NCBI GenBank assembly: GCA_021737785.1
Contig: JAIPDI010000016.1
Span: forward strand, 1 to 64,000
DNA length: 64,000 nucleotides
Direction: 5' to 3'
Source of the DNA: Deltaproteobacteria bacterium
GTDB lineage: Bacteria > Desulfobacterota > DSM-4660 > Desulfatiglandales > Desulfatiglandaceae
Shown: piece after piece, positions 16,206 through 24,465 of the stretch
How positions within the stretch are numbered: position 1 is the stretch's first letter
Layout of the letters: each line of letters starts with the position of its first letter
Notes under the pieces: model-generated
Seen by the model: the letters and a program-made list of their open reading frames with translations, nothing else
Told to the model about the DNA's origin: nothing
Databases searched by the model: none
Position numbers and translations under genes: made by a program

Positions 16206-16946
16206 ATGGCGCTGAAGGTGTTGACGGTTGACGACAGCAAGACGATTCGGATGATCGTAAAAAAGGCATTCAAACCCTTTGAATGTAAGCTTTTTGAAGC
16301 GGAGAACGGCCACCAGGGTCTGGAGGTGGCCAGGAAGGAGCGGCCGGATTTGATTGTTCTCGATATTACCATGCCTGTCATGAACGGAACGGAGATGCTC
16401 GATAAGCTGAAAAAGGACCCCGATCTCAAGGATACCTATGTCATCATGTTGACGGCTGAATCAGGGAAGGAAAATGTTCTTGAAATAGTAAAGATGGGCG
16501 TAACCGACTATATGGTAAAGCCTTTTAAAGGAGAGCAGCTTATCGATCGGGTTACCAAAATTTTGACGCTGGAATCGAAAAAGGGAGTGGAGGCAGAAGA
16601 TACTTCTGCCAGGTATTTTTCAATTGATGGAGATATCCAGATCCTTACACTTCCCCAGAAGGTGGACAGGCCGGTCAGTGTGGAAATTGAGGGACATTTC
16701 AAAAACAAGATTGAGGCGATGGTCGACTCCGGCATTCGGAAAATGATCTTGAATCTGCAGAAGGTGGTGGGAACAAATGTATCCCTGATCAAGCTTATCA
16801 TAACAATCATTCAGAACTGCCAGAAGGCCGGCATTCGCGTCCGGGTGGTCGGAACTTCAGGATTGAGTGAAGAATTGAAGGAGTTTCAAGAGACCAGCGA
16901 AATCCCGATTGACCTTTCCATTGATGATGCAAAGGCGAAATTTTAG
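16206..16946 (+). CDS. Receiver-STAS response regulator
   Basis: 246 aa. Residues 1-122 form a CheY-like receiver with VDDS, the phosphoacceptor Asp in VLDITMP, MLTAES and the Lys in VKPF. Residues about 140-245 are a STAS-like alpha/beta domain (VSVEIEGHF, KMILNLQKVVGTNVSLIKLI, GIRVRVVGTS) of the anti-sigma-antagonist type. Start chosen at 16206 because GGAGAG precedes it and the receiver fold begins immediately; the longer frame from 16020 runs through cheX. It is co-transcribed with cheX. Likely output is a phosphorylation-controlled protein-protein interaction, not DNA binding. Confidence 0.85.
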   Translation: MALKVLTVDDSKTIRMIVKKAFKPFECKLFEAENGHQGLEVARKERPDLIVLDITMPVMNGTEMLDKLKKDPDLKDTYVIMLTAESGKENVLEIVKMGVTDYMVKPFKGEQLIDRVTKILTLESKKGVEAEDTSARYFSIDGDIQILTLPQKVDRPVSVEIEGHFKNKIEAMVDSGIRKMILNLQKVVGTNVSLIKLIITIIQNCQKAGIRVRVVGTSGLSEELKEFQETSEIPIDLSIDDAKAKF

Positions 16947-16949
16947 TGG

Positions 16950-17012
16950 TGTTGGATACTGGATGCTGGTTTCTGGTTGCTGGATGCTGGTTGCTCGTTG
17001 CGCGTCTCTGGT
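16950..17012. repeat. 7-bp tandem array (9 units)
   Basis: Nine contiguous heptamers, consensus TGCTGGT: TGTTGGA, TACTGGA, TGCTGGT, TTCTGGT, TGCTGGA, TGCTGGT, TGCTCGT, TGCGCGT, CTCTGGT. It starts a few bases after the stop of the receiver-STAS gene. Confidence 0.85.
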
Positions 17013-17084
17013 CGAAGATCCGTCCCCCCCGGGGAGGGATTGCTGCTTCTCAACTTCAGACACTTTAGGCACTTTTTCTGCTGT

Positions 17085-17411
17085 TCAATGAATGGTGATA
17101 TCGTTACGGACTGCCCAGTTATTGCTGCCGAGGAGGATCATCTTGGACTGATAGCCATCCCACAGATACAGGACCAGATCTTTGGTGCTTTCTACCCAGA
17201 AGCCTTGGCACTGGACAGCGTTTTCCAAAGAGAGCTCCCGTCCCCCCGGAATATCGATCGACAGTTCCACCAGAGATGACATCTCTCCGACCGTCTTATC
17301 TATCTCTTTTCTTGCAATAGGGGCAAAGTCAATATCCTGAATTTCGATATTGTGTAGGGAATCCATTTCTACATCAAATAAGTCACGGATAAGTTCTTTC
17401 AGTCTGTGCAT
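17085..17411 (-). CDS. Hypothetical protein
   Basis: 108 aa, acidic, soluble, not recognised. It reads MHRLKELIRDLFDVEMDSL, then a Val/Leu-rich middle (VELSIDIPGGRELSLENAV) and FWVESTKDLVLYLWDGYQSK, which suggests a small mixed alpha/beta fold. The start at 17411 is chosen because AAGGAAGG lies 6 nt upstream; the longer frame to 17474 has no such site. It stands alone on the minus strand between flagellar/chemotaxis genes. Its codon usage resembles a real gene. Confidence 0.55.
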   Translation of the reverse strand: MHRLKELIRDLFDVEMDSLHNIEIQDIDFAPIARKEIDKTVGEMSSLVELSIDIPGGRELSLENAVQCQGFWVESTKDLVLYLWDGYQSKMILLGSNNWAVRNDITIH

Positions 17412-17474
17412 CTTTTCCTTCCTTATATATATTGTCATCCAACTTAGGATTTCCCCCCAATCGGAATAGTGCAA

Positions 17475-18028
17475 GTTTGGAATATGTGGATAAGCCGAAT
17501 GAAGAGGACTGATTCCACCATTCCATCATTCCAGATCCATCTCCCTTAAAACCGATGCCAAAGGATCTATAATTGAAGTAATTTGTATTATTTATGGAAT
17601 ATTTAATTATTTTGTCCTCAACTATTTTGCCTCAAATCATCAGCGACTTTCAACCGCTGAACTCCTCAGGTATTTATATCGGTTGACTGAGGAGAAACTT
17701 AAATGGTTTGTATGGGGGTGTGGATATCAACCGGGTTTGTGATTGTTGTTTGATAATGCTTGATTGAGGATCGGCCCAAATCAAGATGATGCCTGCCAAA
17801 CACCCCTGAAGAATGGCTGGATGGCGACGGGAAGGGGAAATATTTTCCCTGTTGCAGCCCTTATCTCAGATCTTGAGTCTTATGTATAAGGATGCATCTA
17901 TTTGAAACCAAAGGGCTTTGTGGTTTATTCCCAGATGTAGCATGGTTCTTGCAACAAGATCCGGGAAGTAGGATTTAAGTTGAAGCATCAGGTCATTCCC
18001 GGTCCCGAGTGGTGCCGATAAGAACCCA
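17475..18028. other. Intergenic region without visible gene
   Basis: About 550 bp, in part AT-rich (17540-17640). No convincing ORF, RNA or promoter was recognised. The strong AAAGGAGG of the next gene starts at about 18030. Confidence 0.5.
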
Positions 18029-18043
18029 AAGGAGGAAAATATA

Positions 18044-18505
18044 ATGAAGGTTGAAACAATCAATGAAGTTCTCGATCCTGTCCGTAGTGCCGCGCTCCGG
18101 AAAGGCGAGCAAACGCAGAACAATCGATTTGGGGAGATATTGAAGGAAACGATGGAGACAGTATCCAGCCCAACATCAACAGGACAGGCCCCCTCGTTGG
18201 TGAAGCCGATTGGAGGGATATGTTTCGATCCCTCTTCGTTGTCAACCACAACTCCTGTACTGGAGCAGACCGAGCGGCTTCTGGATACGCTCGATGCCTA
18301 CCGCCAGAAGTTGGGTGATCGAGAGGTCGGCCTGAGTGAGATGGATCCGTTGATCAATGAGATCAAAAAACAATATGAAGGCTTGACATCAAAGGCCGAT
18401 GCCTTGCCTGACGGTGATCCGCTCAGAGAGATCCTGAACCAGACGCTCATCGTTTCGTCGCTTGAGGTCCTGAAATTCAGCAGGGGCGATTATAGCGCCA
18501 CGTAA
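18044..18505 (+). CDS. Conserved hypothetical protein in flagellar neighbourhood
   Basis: 153 aa, soluble. The N-terminal half is low complexity (Ser/Thr/Pro). The C-terminal half is helical: LEQTERLLDTLDAYRQKLGD, MDPLINEIKKQYEGL, DPLREILNQTLIV and a terminal KFSRGDY. The arrangement is typical of small unnamed deltaproteobacterial proteins near motility genes, but I cannot give a function. The ATG follows an excellent AAAGGAGG at 18030-18037. It is convergent with the 53-aa gene at 18556-18717. Confidence 0.7.
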   Translation: MKVETINEVLDPVRSAALRKGEQTQNNRFGEILKETMETVSSPTSTGQAPSLVKPIGGICFDPSSLSTTTPVLEQTERLLDTLDAYRQKLGDREVGLSEMDPLINEIKKQYEGLTSKADALPDGDPLREILNQTLIVSSLEVLKFSRGDYSAT

Positions 18506-18555
18506 TAACATGTTTCAGGATCTTCGCCCTGGGCCAGGAACAAGAGGGAGATGGA

Positions 18556-18717
18556 TCAATGGGTGAACCGTGCGATCCACCTGAATAGGGATATTTCATA
18601 ATATCGGCATAGTTGCGCTGAAAAATCCCTGCTCAGTCCGGCGTCCAGAAGGCGACAGTAGACATGAAGCGGGTTCAGCGTGTGCTGAAGTCCGAGTATG
18701 GGTCTTGACATCTTCAT
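18556..18717 (-). CDS. 53-aa conserved-looking small protein
   Basis: The frame MKMSRPILGLQHTLNPLHVY... ends SLFRWIARFTH. It contains NPLHVYCRLLDAGLSRDFSAQ and LCRYYE, a compact amphipathic region with two Cys. AAAGGAG (minus strand, 18724-18730) lies 6 nt before the ATG and a sigma-28-like promoter lies just beyond, so it has all signals of an expressed flagellar-regulon gene. Too short for a usual ORF cutoff. Function unknown. It is not a shadow: the opposite strand is non-coding here. Confidence 0.65.
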   Translation of the reverse strand: MKMSRPILGLQHTLNPLHVYCRLLDAGLSRDFSAQLCRYYEISLFRWIARFTH

Positions 18718-18753
18718 CTTAAACTCCTTTATATGACAATCGCTTATTCTTTG

Positions 18754-18781
18754 TTATCGACACAATTCAATAGAAACTTGA
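18754..18781 (-). promoter_or_regulatory. Sigma-28-like promoter of the 53-aa gene
   Basis: Minus strand: TCAAGTTT, 12 nt, GTCGATAA. The -10 equals that of flagellin 2; the -35 differs at one position and the spacer is one base longer. It would start transcription about 30 nt before the ATG. Confidence 0.6.
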
Positions 18782-19063
18782 CTTGTCTCACCCAACACAT
18801 CAAATAATCCCCTCCCTTCTCAGTTTCGTTAACAACCAAGCCGCATACGTCCGGCGTCGGAACCAAAGAAGGGTTCACATGGAGATACCCCAGTGAAACA
18901 ACAGCGGTAAAATCCTCCTTTACTACAACATGAGGTCGGTTGAGAGGCATCCATCAAGGGGCTAACGCATACGGACACAATCAAAAATCACCTCGAACAG
19001 AGCCACGGACAAAGGAATTTTTCTGATTTTTTTGAACCAGAATCCTAAGGAATAAGAGACAAA

Positions 19064-19079
19064 TGGCATGGTAGTTGCT
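19064..19079 (+). promoter_or_regulatory. Sigma-54 promoter upstream of the SH3 protein
   Basis: TGGCATGGTAGTTGCT is a full match to TGGCAYGNNNNTTGCW. The downstream gene starts at 19170. No other feature is seen in 18782-19063. Confidence 0.8.
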
Positions 19080-19169
19080 GTTATGGCAGGAATAGTGATT
19101 GAAGCACATCCCCAATGAATCAAAAGGGGCCGATGGTGAACTGATGAAAATCAAGATCGGGCGGAAAAA

Positions 19170-20138
19170 ATGTTGAGAAGACGCGTTTGGCTGTTGAAAT
19201 GGTTTGCATGTTTGGGCGCAGGGGTCATCGCTTGCTGGGCGGGCCGCTGTGAGGCCTATGACCCGTGGAACGGGGAAGTCACGGCGAGGGTGAATGTCAG
19301 AAAAGCACCAGGGGAAACAAACCCTGTCATAACGCAGATTGATCAGGGCGTTGAGGTGACTGTCAGTGATGAGAAGGAAGGGTGGTATAAGGTGGTTGTG
19401 GAGGAAGATACCTTCGGGTTTATTGGCTGGGTCTATGGAAAATACGTAAAGGATCCGACCGCCCTGTCCACGACGGCATCTCCTTCGCCGCAGCTCCAAA
19501 AAAAATCAGGGGGGTTACCTTCGACATCCACAACCCCGGTAGCGGCTCATGCGGCGCCTGCAGATGGAGCGTCAAAGGCCCCCCCGGGAAAAGGGGCGGG
19601 ATCCGGGGGAGCAGTCGAGAAGAGCGGACCTGCGGATAGCAAGGTGTCTTCCGCTCCGGGACAGAACGAGGGCACTACTGAGTCCGTAGTTAAAAGGCCT
19701 GGAAACGTTTTCCACCATGCTCCTCAGGGGGAATCCGTAGAAAGGAAAAATACGGACCCGCCGGAAAGTGGAAAGGCTCTGATAGAGGAGCAGGCCCATT
19801 CTGATGAAGCGGCCCTCCGGGAGGCCTCGCAAGAAATTGAAAACGGCAACGTCTCAGCGGTTTCGTCTTTAAGCGCTGTATCCATGTCTCCTCGGACACA
19901 TTTGGAGAATGCGGCATCTGCCCCTGTGAAGGAATTGAATGCGCCATCCGTAAAAAACACACCCGTTGTCGGCACCCCTGAAACAAAGGCAACGGGGGCG
20001 GACGATTCAAAAGAGGACCAGGTATGGAGGGCGGTGATAGGGGTCGTGGTGAAACTTGTGGTTGTGGCCTTTTCGTGCCTTGCCCTGTTATTTGCCCACG
20101 CGGCATGGCAGACCACAACCGCTCGCAACGAGGGGTAG
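19170..20138 (+). CDS. Exported SH3-domain protein with C-terminal membrane anchor
   Basis: 322 aa. An N-terminal signal peptide (MLRRRVWLLKWFACLGAGVI..., likely cleavage after CEA) is followed by a bacterial SH3 domain, residues about 33-95 (VNVRKAPGETNPVITQIDQG, EGWYKVVVEEDTFGFIGWVYGKYV). Residues about 105-275 are a long Ser/Pro/Ala/Glu-rich disordered linker. A hydrophobic segment (about 290-312, VVVKLVVVAFSCLALLFA) near the end probably anchors it. Such proteins bind peptidoglycan or scaffold envelope complexes. A sigma-54 promoter 90 nt upstream places it with the flagellar genes. ATG start, weak ribosome binding site. Confidence 0.75.
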   Translation: MLRRRVWLLKWFACLGAGVIACWAGRCEAYDPWNGEVTARVNVRKAPGETNPVITQIDQGVEVTVSDEKEGWYKVVVEEDTFGFIGWVYGKYVKDPTALSTTASPSPQLQKKSGGLPSTSTTPVAAHAAPADGASKAPPGKGAGSGGAVEKSGPADSKVSSAPGQNEGTTESVVKRPGNVFHHAPQGESVERKNTDPPESGKALIEEQAHSDEAALREASQEIENGNVSAVSSLSAVSMSPRTHLENAASAPVKELNAPSVKNTPVVGTPETKATGADDSKEDQVWRAVIGVVVKLVVVAFSCLALLFAHAAWQTTTARNEG

Positions 20139-20178
20139 AGGTCTGAAGTCAGGTGTCAGAGGTCGCAGATCAGAGTCA
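20137..20178. repeat. 7-bp tandem array (6 units) plus satellite at 20201-20228
   Basis: AGAGGTC, TGAAGTC, AGGTGTC, AGAGGTC, GCAGATC, AGAGTCA start inside the stop codon of the SH3 gene. A second run (CCGTAAC, CCGCAAC, GCGCAAA, CTGAACC) follows at 20201-20228. Confidence 0.75.
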
Positions 20179-20341
20179 CAAAAACAGCGTTTCAATCATC
20201 CCGTAACCCGCAACGCGCAAACTGAACCAAGAGCGGCTTCTCATGGCCTTCGATGAAGCGTTCTGCGGTTACCGGTACACGTCCTCCTGTTTCCAGGCCG
20301 TTATCCAATCGACAAGGATAAATCGTCGGTCATAAATCCTA

Positions 20342-21583
20342 TCAGAATACCCCGGAAAAGCCTGTAAACTGGTCGGCATCCTTATCCATGGAGAGGCCCC
20401 ACTTATCTTCGCCCCTGAATTTGAACTCGATGTGCGAAGGATCGATGGTGCCGTCAGCCGATTCGTTTTGCTGAATCGTGAAGTGAACGGTGGCTGACAG
20501 CGCGTCTGCATCATACAGGACATAGTCTGGAAAACTGGTGATCCCCACCTCGGTATCAGGTACGGAGAGCCCGAGATTATATGCAGTACCGGAGCCGTCC
20601 ATCAATGACCTCTGGATCGTCCAATTGAAACGGTCTTCAACAGAAGCCCTGTCCATTTCCTTGTCAAAATTAAAGACCATCTTGAATGTCTTTTCAGCAT
20701 TGGCATTTTCCAGATAGGAATCGAGGCCGGAGACCAGGGTTTTTCGCGGCCTCTGATAGGCGAAGGTGCTTTCGAGTGCAGAGGCAAATACCATTTTTGG
20801 CGGATCCACCTTGTAGATGTATCGTGAGAGCATATCAGCCAGATCGGGATCTTCATCTTCAAGGAATTCAAAGATTTTCTGGGCCTCATCCATGTTGCCC
20901 ATATCAGCGTAGGCATACCCCTTCTCAGCGTAGGCATCGTAGAACTCGCGGTCCAATCTGATGGCCTGATCAAACATCTTAACGGCATTTTCATGCCGGC
21001 CCTGTTTGCTGTAGGCAAGCCCCATTCCGTAATATCCGGCCGGATCCTTGGGTTGGAGTCTTTGAACGTGCCGGAATTGGGTTTCAGCCTCACTGTAGCG
21101 ATCCATGAAGAGATATGCCTGCCCCAGAGAGTACCTATTTTTTGCACTCGGGTCCAGGCTGACCGCTTGAGAGAATTCTTCAAGCGCCTCGCCGTGTTGT
21201 TTCTGGGAGAAATAGAGGTTACCGAGCTTAAGATGGGGGTCGGCTTGGCCTGGGTTTAACTGAATCCATTTTTTGTAGGCATCAATGGCCTTATCCGGCT
21301 CACCTTGTTTGAGATACGACATGGAAAGATAATTACAGGCGTCAGGGGCAAGATTGGATTGCGGCGCCAGATCGATTGCGCGCTGGAACGCCTTGGCCGC
21401 GGCCTTGTAGTCCTCTTTTCTATATAAATCCAGACCGGCGCTTAAGGCGTTATTGGATAGGCTTTCCAACGCCTGTTGTTGTTGATAGGCATAAACAAAG
21501 AGATTATCCGTGTTGACACTGTCCATCATAGCCTGTTTCTCTATCCGGTGGTTGCCTGTTGATCCGCTTTTCCGAGGAGTCAT
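20342..21583 (-). CDS. TPR protein with C-terminal Ig-like domain
   Basis: 413 aa, no signal peptide seen. Residues about 40-255 carry five to six TPRs (for example AAAKAFQRAIDLAP, AIDAYKKWIQLNPGQADPH, AETQFRHVQRLQPKDPAGYYGMGLAY). Residues about 275-400 form a beta-rich domain; KMVFNFDKEMDRASVEDRFNWTI resembles SbsA/Big_5 type Ig-like domains. The C-terminus ends FTGFSGVF. ATG at 21583 with GGTGGAGATAA upstream. It converges with the SH3 gene. The function is probably in the envelope or as a motility scaffold; this is inference. Confidence 0.75.
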   Translation of the reverse strand: MTPRKSGSTGNHRIEKQAMMDSVNTDNLFVYAYQQQQALESLSNNALSAGLDLYRKEDYKAAAKAFQRAIDLAPQSNLAPDACNYLSMSYLKQGEPDKAIDAYKKWIQLNPGQADPHLKLGNLYFSQKQHGEALEEFSQAVSLDPSAKNRYSLGQAYLFMDRYSEAETQFRHVQRLQPKDPAGYYGMGLAYSKQGRHENAVKMFDQAIRLDREFYDAYAEKGYAYADMGNMDEAQKIFEFLEDEDPDLADMLSRYIYKVDPPKMVFASALESTFAYQRPRKTLVSGLDSYLENANAEKTFKMVFNFDKEMDRASVEDRFNWTIQRSLMDGSGTAYNLGLSVPDTEVGITSFPDYVLYDADALSATVHFTIQQNESADGTIDPSHIEFKFRGEDKWGLSMDKDADQFTGFSGVF

Positions 21584-22012
21584 TTATCTCCACCCATCTT
21601 ATCGGCAGGATCCTCCGATTCCTTTAGCATTATTGAGAGAAAACCGACATCTCGCGATGAATATGGCCTCGGGGCATCTTTCGCCGAAAAAAACAGAACA
21701 ATGCATGGAGCGAGACGGCGCCTCTCGTAACACAGAATTTTCATGATCCGGATGGTATGAAACGTGCATGTTTCCAGTCTCACGGGATATCTTTCAGGCA
21801 GGGCTCCTGGCGAAGACGTGACCGCAATCGGTCAGGACGTCGCGGGCTGAGGAGCGTTTTGCGTTAAGGCATGAAAATGGTGCGTCCAACTCTCCAATTT
21901 CTACAAAATCTGCAGATTAGGTGACAGACACCGAGTCCAGTGGGCAGCTTAGAAACGGGATGATCCCAAATAGGCCTCAAAACTATAATCATCGGAGTTC
22001 TCAGGAAGCAAT
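21584..22012. other. Intergenic region, no gene seen
   Basis: About 430 bp between divergent genes. No clear sigma-28, sigma-54 or sigma-70 promoter was found by eye. AGGAAGC before 22013 is the ribosome binding site of the HDOD gene. Confidence 0.5.
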
Positions 22013-22966
22013 ATGAAGGGACCCATTCAAAAGGAAATCATTGAAAGGCAGATTCAGGAACTCCCTCTGGTGGATGTGGCGGTTTTTGAAGTCATTTCCA
22101 TGCTGGATGATCCTGACGCCAATTTTGAAAAGATCGCGGGAAATCTCTCCCCGGATGTGGCCACCCGGTTTCTTGAAATGGCCAATTCGGCCTATTACGG
22201 ACGGGAAGTCCGGTCCATCGGATTTGCCGTAAGGGTATTGGGATTTGCCCAAATGAAAAAGATCCTCACTTCATCCATCCTGATGTCGCATTTTATAAAA
22301 CACATCGACTTTGAAGGGTTTAATTTTGAAAAGTTTCAGCGGCAGGCCCGGTTTTGCGGGGCCGTCTCCCGGGTAATGGGAGAGATCCTGAGCTATGAGA
22401 GACCGGAAGACCTTTTTACCGTGGCCATACTTCAGAACATCGGAAAGCTGGTCCTGGCGATTTACTTTAAAGAGGAATTTCGCCAAATAATTGCCCTGAA
22501 GATTTCAGAAGGCATCCCGACCCGGGAGGCGGAGCGACGAATCGTGGGAACAACCCATGCCGAGATCGGCGCGCTCGTCTTGAAGCGATTTCACATCCCC
22601 GAGGATATCTGCGATGCCGTGATGTACCACGACACCTACGAACGCACGGTTCCGGAAGGCCCCAACTACCAGCTGGAATTTATCGCAAGGGAGGCGACCC
22701 GAATCGTCGGACGGTTCCAACTGCCTGAAGAGATGGAACCTCTGGAAATCGTGGAACGATTGCGGGGAACGGTCTCCGAAGGTCGGAAAAAATATCGCAA
22801 AATCATCGAGGAGAGTATGCAGGAAAAGGGATACCGGGAAACTTTTGTTGACTTACTGACCCAGGCATCCGATCTGGTCTGCAGGGACTTAAAGGTGTTT
22901 TTGAAGGAGAGGACGGGCGGAGAGGAAGCACCTGAAAACGGAAAATCTCAGGCTGTTGAAACTTAA
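22013..22966 (+). CDS. HDOD domain signalling protein
   Basis: 317 aa, cytoplasmic. The HDOD fold spans residues about 10-210: LPLVDVAVFEVISMLDDPDANFE, LEMANSAYYG, IGFAVRVLGF, an AILQNIGKLVLA segment where HD hydrolases carry metal ligands, and a later HAEIGALVLKRFHIPEDICDAVMYH. HDOD proteins are catalytically inactive relatives of HD-GYP hydrolases and scaffold signalling. The C-terminal 80 residues are helical. The next gene, 30 nt on, is an HD-GYP phosphodiesterase; the pair probably works together in c-di-GMP or motility control. Confidence 0.88.
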   Translation: MKGPIQKEIIERQIQELPLVDVAVFEVISMLDDPDANFEKIAGNLSPDVATRFLEMANSAYYGREVRSIGFAVRVLGFAQMKKILTSSILMSHFIKHIDFEGFNFEKFQRQARFCGAVSRVMGEILSYERPEDLFTVAILQNIGKLVLAIYFKEEFRQIIALKISEGIPTREAERRIVGTTHAEIGALVLKRFHIPEDICDAVMYHDTYERTVPEGPNYQLEFIAREATRIVGRFQLPEEMEPLEIVERLRGTVSEGRKKYRKIIEESMQEKGYRETFVDLLTQASDLVCRDLKVFLKERTGGEEAPENGKSQAVET

Positions 22967-22996
22967 TCCTCGGAACCCGAAGAACAGGACGCGCTT

Positions 22997-23926
22997 GTGG
23001 ACAGGACCAGGGCCGTAGAGATAACAACAAACGTCGAGAGATATAGAAATTACGATGTATATTATCAGGATCCCACCTCGGAAAGATTTGTACTCTATAA
23101 GCCGAGAGGAGTGGATGTTGATAAAATTCGTGTAAAAATGGGGATGGTGCCTAAACGCCTGTATGTTTCTTTAAACGACCAACTCGACTTCGTATCTTCC
23201 CGGCACCAGGAATATAATAAGCGGCTTAAGACGATTCTGAAAACGGAACCTCTTGAGTCAAAACAGCTTCTGACCAGGATACTGGATTTGGCTGTCAGCG
23301 TGCCGGTGGGCGAAGTGGTACCTCATATGAGGGCGACGGTGGACATCGTCCTGAGAGAATATCTGGCAGATGAAGCGGTTGTAAAGAGGATGGTGGAGGT
23401 GACCCTAAAGGATGCGTCGACCTCCGTACACTCGGTCAACGTGATGTTGCACTGTCTGGCCTGTTCACGACAGGCCGGCTACGGGTACGATGATTTGAAG
23501 TCATTCGGTCTGATGGGTCTGTTTCACGATATCGGAAAACTCGAAATTCCTGACAGCATTCTCAAGGCCCCCCGCAGACTGACTGCGGATGAGTTTGATC
23601 TCATCAAGACCCACCCCAAGCACGGGTACAATATGCTGGTGCAGACCAAAGTGGAGAAGCGGGTCAGGCTGGGCGCCCTGCAGCACCATGAAAGATGCGA
23701 CGGTTCAGGTTATCCAAAGAAGCTGGAGGGGAAAGATCTGTTGGCGGAATCAAAGATTCTGGCGATCATTGATGTATATGAGGCGTTGACAAATTGGCGG
23801 CCATACAAGGATCCGGTCGGATCGTTGAATGCCCTGGGCATCATAAAAAAGGATGTGGTGAAGGGACGACTTGACGAGGAGATGTTCCAGGATTTTGCAA
23901 TGGCTCTGGTGGGTATGAAATTGTGA
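22997..23926 (+). CDS. HD-GYP domain c-di-GMP phosphodiesterase
   Basis: 309 aa. The HD-GYP domain (about 135-300) has HSVNVMLHCLA, GLFHDIGKLEIPD (HD), LIKTHPKHG, and HHERCDGSGYPKKLEG (GYP), so all key metal and signature residues are present. The N-terminal 130 residues are a PilZ- or sensor-like beta region followed by helices, not clearly assignable. Expected role: hydrolysis of cyclic di-GMP, favouring motility. Start is GTG at 22997; no better in-frame candidate was found. Tight linkage to the HDOD gene suggests an operon. Confidence 0.88.
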   Translation: MDRTRAVEITTNVERYRNYDVYYQDPTSERFVLYKPRGVDVDKIRVKMGMVPKRLYVSLNDQLDFVSSRHQEYNKRLKTILKTEPLESKQLLTRILDLAVSVPVGEVVPHMRATVDIVLREYLADEAVVKRMVEVTLKDASTSVHSVNVMLHCLACSRQAGYGYDDLKSFGLMGLFHDIGKLEIPDSILKAPRRLTADEFDLIKTHPKHGYNMLVQTKVEKRVRLGALQHHERCDGSGYPKKLEGKDLLAESKILAIIDVYEALTNWRPYKDPVGSLNALGIIKKDVVKGRLDEEMFQDFAMALVGMKL

Positions 23927-24165
23927 ATGGGTTTGAAATCAGACCCGACAGAACTCCCCCCTGACGGATTCGATAAAAGCATTTCAGCTAAGATCTTCCC
24001 ACCTCCACGCGCTCTCCACCGGGTCCTCATCCCGCCCACGTTTATCATCCCGGACACCAAATCATGTCAAAAAAATGACATCCTCCATGAGGCGACTTCC
24101 GGTGGGAATATTGTGGATAAAGGCTTCAAAGTCCCACCAACCGGTCTGAGAATCGCGAAGGCATG

Positions 24166-24181
24166 TGGAACACTTTTTGCT
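24166..24181 (+). promoter_or_regulatory. Sigma-54 promoter of the fliK-like operon
   Basis: TGGAACACTTTTTGCT matches TGGCACN5TTGCW at all but one position with correct spacing. It lies 300 nt before the fliK-like start, with a palindromic repeat in between. Nothing else is visible in 23927-24165. Confidence 0.7.
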
Positions 24182-24298
24182 AATATGGGAGTGAGGCGGA
24201 CTCTTTTTTCACACCATGTCTTATCGGCCTTTTCGTGGTGTTACCTTCAATAGTGGGACTAAAGCGGATGCCCGCAACCAAAACGCCTGTGTGCTGTC

Positions 24299-24377
24299 CC
24301 GTCATTCCGGCATGCCCTTGGCCGGAATCCACTCCGCCGTGTTTCTGGATTCCGGCTAGAAACGTGCCGGAATGACG
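24299..24377. repeat. Palindromic dispersed repeat (VIPAKAGIQ type)
   Basis: Arms CGTCATTCCGGCAT...GCCGGAATCCA and TGGATTCCGGC...GCCGGAATGACGG face each other. When translated, such repeats give the peptide VIPAKAGIQ that is spuriously annotated in many proteobacterial genomes. It sits in the leader between the sigma-54 promoter and the fliK-like gene. Confidence 0.85.
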
Positions 24378-24465
24378 GAAGGCTAAGCTCGCAGTGGAAG
24401 GATGGCCATATTTTCTTGTTTTTTGTGACAGAAAACCGGGCGATAAGGGCCTAAGATACGGACAG

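Noticed and set aside
18744-18950. 68-aa minus-strand frame
   Set aside because: Its end overlaps the sigma-28-like promoter of the 53-aa gene, and no start signal is visible.
23927-24253. 108-aa plus-strand frame after the HD-GYP gene
   Set aside because: It covers the sigma-54 promoter and shows no family-like sequence.
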